Source: Hortaea werneckii
Lineage: Eukaryota > Ascomycota > Dothideomycetes > Mycosphaerellales > Teratosphaeriaceae
Assembly (NCBI GenBank): GCA_037044905.1
Contig: JBAOKB010000126.1
Coordinates: forward strand, 310,001 to 374,000
Length of the DNA stretch: 64,000 nt
Direction: 5' to 3'
The position numbers and the translations under genes were made by a program. Positions 56,712-64,000 of the stretch are shown here, in pieces. Numbering within the stretch: the first letter of the stretch is position 1; each line of letters begins with the position of its first letter. A model generated the notes under the pieces. The model made no database searches. It had not been told where the DNA came from and worked only from the letters and a program-made list of their open reading frames with translations.

Positions 56712-57917
56712 ATGCTTAAATTGCTCTCACCTTGCTCGAATCCATTACCTCAGAAGCTCTTCCTCCGCACCTTCACAACATCTAGTCCCACCAAAATGCC
56801 GCTCATCACAAGCACCGGCAAGCCCAGACTCATTCTGGGTACCATGACAATGGGCCCCGACCCGCAGTCTGGCGCCCGCATCACTTCCCTCGACGAATAC
56901 AACCGGATCCTAGACAAATTCCAAGCTTCGGGCTACAGCGAGATCGACACGGCACGCGTCTACGTAGGCGGCAAGCAGGAAGCCTTCACACGGGATGCGA
57001 AGTGGAAAGAACGCGGGCTCACCTGCGCCACGAAATGGTATCCCCACGAGCCCAAGGCGCATACGGGCGAGAAGATCGAGGAAGTCCTGAACACGAGCTT
57101 GAAGGAGCTGGGCACTGATTGCGTGGATATCTTCTACTTGCACGCCGCCGACAGGACTTTACCGTTCCAGGAGCCGTTGCGGAAGTGCAATGAGCTACAC
57201 AAGCAGGGGAAGTTCGTCCAGCTAGGATTGTCGAATTTCACGGCGTATGAGGTCGCAGAGGTGGTGATGCTTTGCAAAATGAATGGCTGGGTGAGGCCGA
57301 CCATATGGCAGGGGTAAGTTTCGTCAACTCTCAAAAGGAGTAGCTTACCGCGAAAGTCGTTAACGCATCTCTTGCTGACGCTTCCAAGAATGTACAACGC
57401 CATCACCCGCTCCATCGAGCCCGAGTTGATCCCCGCCTGCCGGAGATACGGTCTGGACATTGTAGTCTACAACCCGATCGCCGGCGGCATCTTCTCAGGA
57501 AAGTACAAATCGACCGAAGTGCCCGAAGAAGGCCGCTACAGCGACAAGGTCGGACGCATGGGCGCCATGTACCGGACGCGGTACTTCAAGGACGCCACGT
57601 TCGAGGCGCTCCGTGTCATTGAGCCCGTCGTGCAGAAGCACGGACTGACCCTGTTAGAGACGGCGTTCAGATGGCTGACCCACCACTCCCAACTGAACAT
57701 TAAGGAAGGCGGCAACGATGGGATTATTATCGGTGTCAGCAGTGAGCAGCAGCTTGAAGGCAATCTGAAGGATCTTGAGAAGGGTCCGCTGCCTGACGAG
57801 GTCGTGAAGGCTTTGGATGAGGCCTGGATGGTGGCTAAGCCCACTACGGCCAACTACTGGCATGGCGAGATCGACTACAAGTATGACACGAGGGAGGCTT
57901 TGGGTCTGAACAATTGA
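56712..57917 (+). CDS. Aldo/keto reductase (AKR7 type), two possible starts
   Basis: This NADPH-dependent aldo/keto reductase is of the AKR7 kind (aflatoxin-aldehyde or succinic-semialdehyde reductase relatives), detoxifying reactive aldehydes. Exons 56712-57313 and 57389-57917; from the internal ATG at 56796 it is 348 residues, from 56712 it is 376. Motifs are RLILGTMTMGP, SEIDTARVYVGGKQE (catalytic Asp and Tyr), CATKWYP (Lys), DIFYLHAADR (His), QLGLSNF, then GMYNAITRSIEPELIP across the intron and YNPIAGGIFSGKYK in the cofactor region. The C-terminus GVSSEQQLEGNLKDLEKGPLP is typical. The extra 28 residues (MLKLLSPCSNPLPQKLFLRTF...) have Arg/Lys, no acidic residues and amphipathic character like a mitochondrial presequence. 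Dual targeting by alternative starts is inferred. Confidence 0.92.
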
Positions 57918-58784
57918 TTTGATGTAGCCAGATGACTATTTGCCTGGCGATACATGAATTATGGTCTAACGAAGTTCTTTGCTGGCGTCCACTGATAATC
58001 GCTCGTCACCTGCAATCGATGTCGCAGCGCCGTAGTTCTGGTTGGTCGTGCAACAGCATGTTCGACCTTGCGAAATTGCGAAATATTGTGGGTGTGTGTC
58101 TGTCTGTGCTGGCGTTTACCAAGGCACGTTTTGGGAAGCTCCTGTCATACCATTTTCGGAATACAGTCGGCATTTAAGGTGATTCGAACAATGCAACAGA
58201 GTATCTGACCAAAGACTGGCCAACGGAGGTCTAAAGGGAAATGGAATGGAGGTAGGTGGAACCAGTTTACGTAGAGTGAGCGAATTTAAATGTGTCCCTC
58301 GCCCCAGTCCATCCCACCATCATCGCCTCATGCTACAGGCTCCTATCTACGTATTAGTCTACGGTGACTATAGTTGTCTTGATACCGATAGAGATTCAGG
58401 AGCCAATACGTACATGCTAAGTAATATGTACAATACCCACTGCAGACATGTTCGTTGGTAGGTATGCTCGGTATGGTACGCGGACCTCGGGAATTTGCGC
58501 ATCTTGGCACGGCGGGAAAACACGAACTTCACCTCACGCTTTATCTGAAGAACATCGTACGTTACCTTCTCATGTACGTCTCGACTCGTGTGTCGCATTG
58601 GGATACTATGACACTCACATACGCTAAGTTCATCTACTGGATGGGTGGCTGGATTAATATCAAAGACAGCTGCGGCAGACCTCAAGCATCTCAAACACAA
58701 CGATCATGACTTTGGACGACGAAAAGACTTTCCATTCGTTTGACTACATACACCGTCTATCTCACTGGTCGTCTGCCTTTGGTC
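57918..58784. other. AKR 3' region and spacer
   Basis: This 0.87-kb region before the minisatellite has no supported gene. Confidence 0.4.
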
Positions 58785-59180
58785 TGCCTACGTTGTGAGA
58801 TCCCATAGTGTCTCACACGTTGACTGAACACATGGTATGCCTACTCCTATGAGATTCCAAGGTATCTCACTAGTTGACCGAGCTTGCTCTGCATGTCCCC
58901 GTTATGAGATTCCGAAGTATCCCACACGTTGACTGAACACACGGTATGCCTACGAAATGAGATCCCGAAGTATCTCATCCGTTGACTCACCTTGGTATGC
59001 CTACTGAATGAGATCCCGAAGTCTCTCATCCGTTGACCGAGCTTGGTATGCCTACTGAATGAGATCCCGAAGTCTCTCATCCGTTGACCGAGCTTGACAT
59101 GCCTACGGTATGAGATTCCGAAGTATCTCATACGTAGTATGCCTACAGTATGAGATTCCGAAGTATCTCACCTGTCTACA
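58785..59180. repeat. ~51-bp minisatellite with a hairpin in every unit
   Basis: Eight diverged units start their core ATGAGA (or GTGAGA) at about 58795, 58849, 58904, 58957, 59008, 59059, 59110 and 59150, so the period is 51-55 bp and the last is shortened. Most units read TGCCTAC, then ATGAGAT, a CCGAAGT-containing loop, ATCTCAT, then CGTTGAC. ATGAGAT and ATCTCAT form a 7-bp hairpin with an 8-nt loop. Unit 1 has GTGAGA with TCTCAC, a change on both arms that keeps pairing. In the seventh unit the stem extends to GTATGAGAT/ATCTCATAC, plus CTAC/GTAG after one bulge. Several later units have a 51-bp period, a multiple of three, so the minus strand shows a repeating 17-residue frame; I regard that as incidental. 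It ends 14 bp before the stop of the next gene. Confidence 0.85.
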
Positions 59181-59193
59181 ACAGCCCCAGACA

Positions 59194-59862
59194 TCACTGT
59201 CTCTTCCTCATCTGGTGCTCAAAAATCGCCTTGGCCGAGAACCCAGGCGCAGTCCCCTGGTTGAGAGCCTCGAGGGCAATATCCCGGGCGTTCCTTCCTT
59301 GGGGATCATGGAAGGCCGGCTGATCCCAGGTATCCAGGTCCGCATTCGGGTCCTCTTGCTGCTGCCGTGGCTGCATCCCCTGCCCTTGCCAGGCTGGAGC
59401 TTCAGGCTGAGGAGCATCGACCACACGCTCACGCTCCTGGCGCTCTCGCAGCGTCGCGAGAGCGATTGTCCTAGCACCAGCACCGCTTGCGTGCCGCTGT
59501 GGCGGCGTAGGAGCGGCTTCACCAGACCGGGGAGCATCGACGGCTTGTTCCTGGCGCTCTCGCAGCACCGCGAGAGCGATTGTCTTGGCATCAGGACCGC
59601 GCGCCTGCCGCTCCGGCTGCGTAGAGGCGGCCTCAACAGACGGTGCTGCACCAGACTGGGCTTGAACAGACCCGGTTTGGCCGCGATGCTGCCTCTTCTT
59701 CCCGCCCCGCCCAGATGTGACCATGCTCCTAGCTTCAGTCGGCGCTCGGGCCGTCGTCGCCTCTTCATGACAGTCTTTCCTGGGCCGATCCATGATGCCT
59801 GTCAAGCACACATTAACACATTCTCTGACGAGCAGCGGGGAAAAGGCTGTATCCCTTACCAT
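59194..59862 (-). CDS. Unrecognised repeat-containing protein
   Basis: A minus-strand frame runs from an ATG at 59862 (222 residues); an alternative start is the ATG at 59793 (199 residues). The first ATG is followed directly by GTAAGG and there is an acceptor CTTGACAG just before 59793, so an intron in the leader is possible. The protein is rich in Ala, Arg, Gln and Glu. It holds two ~38-residue copies, one with PDAKTIALAVLRERQEQ and VDAPRSGEAAP, the other with AGARTIALATLRERQER and VDAPQPEAPA. A third, weaker copy (NARDIALEALNQGTAP) is followed by a basic C-terminus (FEHQMRKRQ). No domain is known to me. Two other frames are open over the same DNA, so the coding frame is a judgement based on composition and the repeats. 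Confidence 0.4.
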   Translation of the reverse strand: MVRDTAFSPLLVRECVNVCLTGIMDRPRKDCHEEATTARAPTEARSMVTSGRGGKKRQHRGQTGSVQAQSGAAPSVEAASTQPERQARGPDAKTIALAVLRERQEQAVDAPRSGEAAPTPPQRHASGAGARTIALATLRERQERERVVDAPQPEAPAWQGQGMQPRQQQEDPNADLDTWDQPAFHDPQGRNARDIALEALNQGTAPGFSAKAIFEHQMRKRQ

Positions 59863-60527
59863 GGAACGGTTGCCTCTCGCCGGCGCCCCATTGCCGCTCT
59901 TCTTTCAACGACCGCTGCATGATTGCTGGAAGCAGACACTATTCGATGAGATCTGCACGTCGCCGCTGCCTCTGTGGTAAGTCTTAATTTTAGGCTGACC
60001 GGCGCCGAAACGCTGTATTCAGAGGACTGCGAGGTAATCGAAATCATGTGATTATCCAGTCCCTCAGGCACACGCGCAAGATCTCAGGCCACAAGCGATC
60101 ACTGTCACAAGTCGTGGCCCAAAAGAATCACAATGCTTTCGCTTTGAGAGCTTGACCTTTTGTGAGATCATTGAATAGGTATAATCAGTACATGCGGCAA
60201 AATTGAAGATAAGCTGCCCTAGCCACTACATTTACAGATCTTTGGATGTTCAGCATGTCATATTCTGGCCTATTCACTCGGTCTTCTGGGTTGCCTTCAG
60301 GTAGGCATCCTCTACCGCCCCCTTAAGCACTCATCAAATGCTGTCTCGCTGGATTTGTTTGCCAGTCAGAGTCTCAAGACTTTTGCTGTAGCAGCTCTGG
60401 CGCCAGTGGCGAATGTGGCCCAAGCTCGCACCTTCCGAAAATCCGTCCACTTGACTTCCGCTTTCTTATTTCTTGATTTGAAGACAGGTTGAGTCATACT
60501 GTCGTTTTCGGTCTTACATTAACAAAT
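59863..60527. other. Divergent spacer of two unrecognised genes
   Basis: This 0.66-kb region should hold the promoters of the repeat-containing gene (-) and the coiled-coil gene (+). No other gene is supported. Confidence 0.4.
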
Positions 60528-61606
60528 ATGGCTGATAACAACAGCAAAACTTCCTTGGGGACGGAGGAGACGGGTGGAGAGGAGGAGAGGATGGTGGAGA
60601 GGGCCTTGGTGCCAAAAGGAGAACAGCAGGATGCAGCAGTGGACCAGGAGATCGTCAGTCCACAAGCCGGTGAGCTCAACATGAATCTACATGCTGTCTT
60701 GCACTTGCTGACGTCTTCTTAGCTGTCCCTGCTGAGAAGTCTGGATCGACGTCCATTCCGCAGCTCGGGAATGTGGCAGCGCTGCGGGAGCTCACCCTGT
60801 CGGCCATGCGAAAGGCCGCTGACGCCGCCAACCAGGCGAGAGAGGCGAACGAGCGGGCAGGAAAGGCGGAATTGGAGGCAGAGAAGGCCAAGGCGGAGGC
60901 GGCAAAGGTGAAGGCCCATGCCGAGAGGATGAAGTCGGCGGCAGATCAGGTGCAGAAAAATGCGTCTGACGCCCTGCGGACGCTGGATGAGAAGATGGAG
61001 CTGGTGCGTACGCTCGGCGCCGACATCGAGTCCCTGTGGTCGACTTCAGAGGCAGTGAAGCAGCGCCACTCGGCCGAGATGGATGCCTGGAGGGCCAGTC
61101 TCGCCACCGAGACAGAGACCTGGAAGAAGCACGTCAGGGCTGAGGTCAAGGCCGAGGTGCAGGACGAAGTCCTGCAAGCGGTGAGGGCCGGGGCGGAGGC
61201 GGCGGCGGTGAAAACGGCCGAGGAGAAGGTCGACTACATATTCACCGACGGCTTCATCGATCACCTGCGTACCCTCAATCAGAGTGTCGCGAAGCCGATG
61301 GTTGAGGAAGCCGTGTCGGATGCGATGTCCAACCACAAGTTGGAACTGGCCGAGCACAAGAAGGAGCTGGCCGATCAAAGAAAGATGGTGACGGGCCTTG
61401 ACCGTGACCTACAGAGCTTGGGTGCGGAATTGAGCGTTTCCGAAGACGCCATGGATGAGTACGGGGAGAGACAACGGAAGCTCGCCGAGAAGGTCGAGGA
61501 GCTCGCCGAGAGGGTGGGTGAGACGGAATTGTTGGTAGGGTTGCGGACCACCGCGTCACTGGGATCCGGTCGTGGGAACCGCGGCCGTGGCAGGCCCTCA
61601 GACTAA
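60528..61606 (+). CDS. Unrecognised coiled-coil protein
   Basis: Exons 60528-60669 and 60723-61606 (53-bp intron, GTGAGC to TTAG) give 341 residues. The first ~60 residues are acidic and disordered. Residues ~70-180 form an Ala/Glu/Lys-rich coiled coil (ANQAREANERAGKAELEAEK and similar heptads). A less repetitive block follows (KTAEEKVDYIFTDGFIDHLRTLNQ), then a second coiled coil (HKLELAEHKKELADQRKM...). The C-terminus is Gly/Arg-rich (GSGRGNRGRGRPSD), an RGG-like tail that could bind RNA or DNA. No enzyme domain is visible and no family is recognised. GC is higher than in the flanking DNA. It diverges from the repeat-containing gene. Confidence 0.65.
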
Positions 61607-61686
61607 GAAGTCCGGCCGCGGTAGTCATTGTCATGGACTTCTTCGTTGAGATCCATGGCAAAGGCTGTCCATCCTCCGGTCAACCG
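61607..61686. other. 3' spacer of coiled-coil gene
   Basis: This is a short spacer after the stop. It contains an inverted pair around the stop (AGTCCGGCCGCGG and similar GC-rich sequence) of no clear meaning. Confidence 0.25.
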
Positions 61687-61895
61687 CATGGCTACCATTG
61701 AAATGGGATCCATGCGTGTACCCCGTCCGACACTGCATCATCTTGGCATATCACGACAGTGAAATGCAAGGTTGAAGCTCTGTAGAAGCAGAATCAACTG
61801 CATGTCTACCATAACGGGATTCATGCATGTAGATCATCCGACACTGCATCACCTTGGCATATTGCATCAGCGAAATGCAAGGTTGAAGCTCTCTG
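61687..61895. repeat. Diverged ~114-bp tandem duplication
   Basis: Two copies start at 61687 and 61801. Both carry CATG-x-CTACCAT, GGGAT(C/T)CATGC, ATCCGACACTGCATCA-like (CCGTCCGACACTGCATCA in copy 1), CTTGGCATAT, and GAAATGCAAGGTTGAAGCTCT in the same order and spacing. Divergence is roughly 15-20% by eye, so the duplication is not recent. A weaker third relative may follow (61950-62045, with TTCATCAC and TGGAATTCGTG). No terminal inverted repeats are seen. Confidence 0.7.
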
Positions 61896-62140
61896 GATTC
61901 ATCTTCATGCGATACTGCACATGCAGAATTCATGAAAGAAGACAGCCTCATGTTCTCTACTGTACCATTAATATGGAACCGCAGTGGAGTTCTGTATCCC
62001 GTGCTTCATCACCACGCAATACACTACAAATGTGGAATTCGTGAGCGAAGAAGATAGCAGAAATTGTTGTATGTAGTTATTGTACAAAGTCCCATTGCCT
62101 GGGATTCTGGACACCTTGCCGTGCCGTCACTGTCCATCTT

Positions 62141-62167
62141 CCCCCTCCCCCCTCCCCCCTCCCCCCT
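62141..62167. repeat. C5-6T repeat with G-quadruplex potential
   Basis: Four C runs of 5, 6, 6 and 6 separated by single T; the minus strand therefore has four G runs with 1-nt loops, a canonical G-quadruplex pattern. It lies 150 bp 3' of the orphan minus-strand frame at 62316-62816. Confidence 0.8.
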
Positions 62168-62315
62168 TTTCTCTCTATGAATCTCCCATTCCACCATTTT
62201 CCCTTCCCTACAAATCACGTGGCCTCCGTCCCTCATTACCCGTATAATAGTCCAGTAGAGCTTCAGTCGTCGCGATGTTGAGCTCCCACTTTCTTCAACA
62301 TTTGGCAGGAAGCAT

Positions 62316-62816
62316 TCAGGGTTGGTTTGTGTTCAATGTCACCAAGACAAGGTTTGCGCGCTGAACTAAGAAAATCAGACCATTGTGGAGAACGAGGTAT
62401 TGGGTGTTCGTCGGAGCGCGCTGGGTGGCGACAAGCGTTCTCTGAACATGATCTGGAGGCAGTCGACAAGTGGCAGGTTGATTGGCATACAGCTCGATGA
62501 GTTGCGGTGGGATCGAAAGCGGCTTGCCTTTTGTGTCTTTTCTGAAATATGCACTCCAGCGACAGCGTGCATCACGCCACTCAAGTGCGGCATGTTTGTA
62601 TGCATAGAACGAATAGCTTGAGAGAGGCCAAGCCCTGGTGAAGATTGTGAACACATCGATCGTGAGGATGGCCTTGGTGGTGTAGTCTGAGGGTTCACGC
62701 AGCGGAAGCATGATTGCATGCCGGACCACTCGGCCATCGAGCGGGAAATCGACAGAAGTGTGGGTTCGGATCGAGAGGTCGAGAGGTCGAGAGTGAGCAG
62801 TGGCAAGGCGATGCAT
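62316..62816 (-). CDS. Hypothetical protein, 166 residues
   Basis: An ATG-initiated minus-strand frame. Its sequence looks protein-like: LDGRVVRHAIMLPLREPS, AILTIDVFTIFTRAWPLSSYSFYAY, WRDARCRWSAYFRKDTKGKPLSIPPQLIELY and a C-terminus ending LVLVTLNTNQP. Aromatic and aliphatic residues are evenly mixed, unlike random frames nearby. I recognise no domain. An upstream ATG-initiated minus-strand frame at 62842-63153 (103 residues) could be a 5' exon or an unrelated frame. Confidence 0.35.
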   Translation of the reverse strand: MHRLATAHSRPLDLSIRTHTSVDFPLDGRVVRHAIMLPLREPSDYTTKAILTIDVFTIFTRAWPLSSYSFYAYKHAALEWRDARCRWSAYFRKDTKGKPLSIPPQLIELYANQPATCRLPPDHVQRTLVATQRAPTNTQYLVLHNGLIFLVQRANLVLVTLNTNQP

Positions 62817-64000
62817 GTCGTCTAGGTCACGACCAAAAAGATCAAGATACCATGGGCGCCAAAGCTAACGAATGTGTTGCAATGCTTTTGCAGCAAGCTG
62901 GACGCAAGGAGTTGGAGTTCGAATGCTGCTGCACTGAAGCGATGAAGTTGATTTTAGGCCTTCCTCGAATGAATGACGAGAATCTATTTTGGACGCTCTG
63001 GTGGGGTCGGTAGGTCTGCAAGACTACACGCTGATATTGAATGTGCTCGGACTGCCTTGCATGCTGGAATGCTGAGATGGTGGCTCTCTGAGATAGCGTA
63101 AAGGATGCTACGATGTCGTAGGAAAGGAACCTGGGTCTGTGATATCGTCTCATTGTCGAGAAACAGGCTTTATGAGGCCGTTAAAGTGAAAAATCGGTCG
63201 TGACGACGTCGTACGTTGGAAGAGGTAGGTATATCGTGTTTTCGATGTAAGAAGTTCGATCGGTTAGTGTATGTTCTGAATAGTGAAAAGAAGACACGTG
63301 AGGTCGATGGCGTAGTGTAGACCTTGAGGAATGGTGCTGATGTTTTCCCTTTTATTTACTTCAAATCGGAAGACGAAATGCTGTGTCGTTTGGACGGTTT
63401 GAAGGGTGGTTGGTGAGTAGGCAAAGTCGTGTTGATGTCAAGGCAGTTTGTTAAATTGTTGTTCGAAGTGAAAAGATTTGTGTGAAAGGTTCGGTAGGTG
63501 AGTTCGGTGATGATGTTGAGGTCCGTATTGTCAATGAATATAAATAAAGGGTGCTGGATGAGGGCTTCAAAAAGTAGAGTCGGTTCGCATGCGGCAGAAA
63601 TAGGCTTCTTAGGTCAGCGATGTCGCCTGAACATTGAGGGAGGAAACTTACTGAACCATCTAGTTGTTTCAACTTTTTTTTTTTTTTTTCTTTTCCTTTC
63701 TCTTCTGAAAGGGCAGAAAGGGGACTCGTCAAGTGCTCGCATCCTTCATTCTTGTACAAAGGTCGCTCGTGAAGTGTTCTCCGCCCCTGGAAGACTGGAA
63801 GTCGTCGTGGAATATGACGGAAGGGCTGTGTATGTCAGCAACTGCATGCTGTGACATGTCATTGCCACATGCCATTCGTTCGATGGGACACCGTCGGCAG
63901 GCTCAGTGCCTTAATCGATAGATGCATGATGGTCATTGATTCCATTCTCGAAGACCTTCAAACTTGTCTTTGAATTTGTGCAAATCGCAGACAATGTGCT
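62817..64000. other. Terminal region without a supported gene
   Basis: This region contains a minus-strand frame of 103 residues (62842-63153) and a T-rich run (about 63674-63690). From 63160 to 63520 the plus strand is G/T-rich, with many GTTCG, AGTCG and GTGAAG motifs. I see no gene that I can support. Confidence 0.4.

Noticed and set aside
58847..59131. 94-codon minus-strand frame with a 17-residue repeat (RMRDFGISFSRH...)
   Set aside because: It is the translation of the 51-bp minisatellite; a period divisible by three keeps any frame open. The palindromic cores explain the sequence better than coding.
62761..62800. B-box-like sequence suggesting a tRNA
   Set aside because: GGTTCGGATCGAG differs from the B-box consensus, and no A-box or cloverleaf can be drawn. 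No convincing tRNA was found anywhere in the window by eye.
63451..63759. 102-codon minus-strand frame
   Set aside because: A long Lys run comes from the T-rich tract; no other sign of coding.

Overview
The window is nuclear DNA of a filamentous ascomycete (Pezizomycotina). The evidence is short GT-AG introns (about 42-198 bp) that often carry CTAAC/CTGAC branch-point-like motifs, genes on both strands without operons, and fungal gene families: a group I G-alpha subunit, Mnn9-type mannan polymerase, a rhodopsin-domain PTH11-like receptor, a paxillin-like LIM protein, gamma-tubulin and Mis13/Dsn1. A Dothideomycete is my guess, but nothing here proves the class.

Layout. 1-2.4 kb: no intact gene. 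2.4-12.6 kb: MFS sugar-type transporter (+), H/ACA snoRNP protein NHP2 (+), a golgin-like coiled-coil protein (-) and a GGPP synthase with unusual extensions (+). 14.9-22.2 kb: PTH11-like receptor (+), a possible decayed secreted-protein gene (-), Mnn9-like GT62 mannosyltransferase (+) and free methionine-R-sulfoxide reductase (-). 23.9-34.8 kb: Q-rich disordered protein (+), ribosomal protein L5 (+), DSN1/Mis13 (-), a newly assembled three-exon small secreted-type protein (-) and the G-alpha subunit (-). 37.7-47.1 kb: two-LIM-domain protein (-), membrane alpha/beta hydrolase with a GC-AG intron (-) and a glycerophosphodiester phosphodiesterase (+). 47.3-57.9 kb: small Cys-containing protein (-), gamma-tubulin (+), small basic protein (-), AAAP amino acid transporter with a 12-nt exon (-), SLC35F-type drug/metabolite transporter (-) and an AKR7-type aldo/keto reductase with a possible mitochondrial isoform (+).

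57.9-64 kb differs from the rest. It has a ~51-bp minisatellite whose every unit holds a hairpin, an unrecognised protein built from internal duplications, an unrecognised coiled-coil protein, a ~114-bp diverged tandem duplication, a C6T tract with G-quadruplex potential, and orphan frames. This is the most accessory-looking part of the window.

Most genes are housekeeping or signalling genes with no sign of clustering by pathway. I see no biosynthetic gene cluster, transposase, CRISPR array, rRNA or tRNA gene. All exon structures were deduced by eye from splice signals, reading frame and family conservation.
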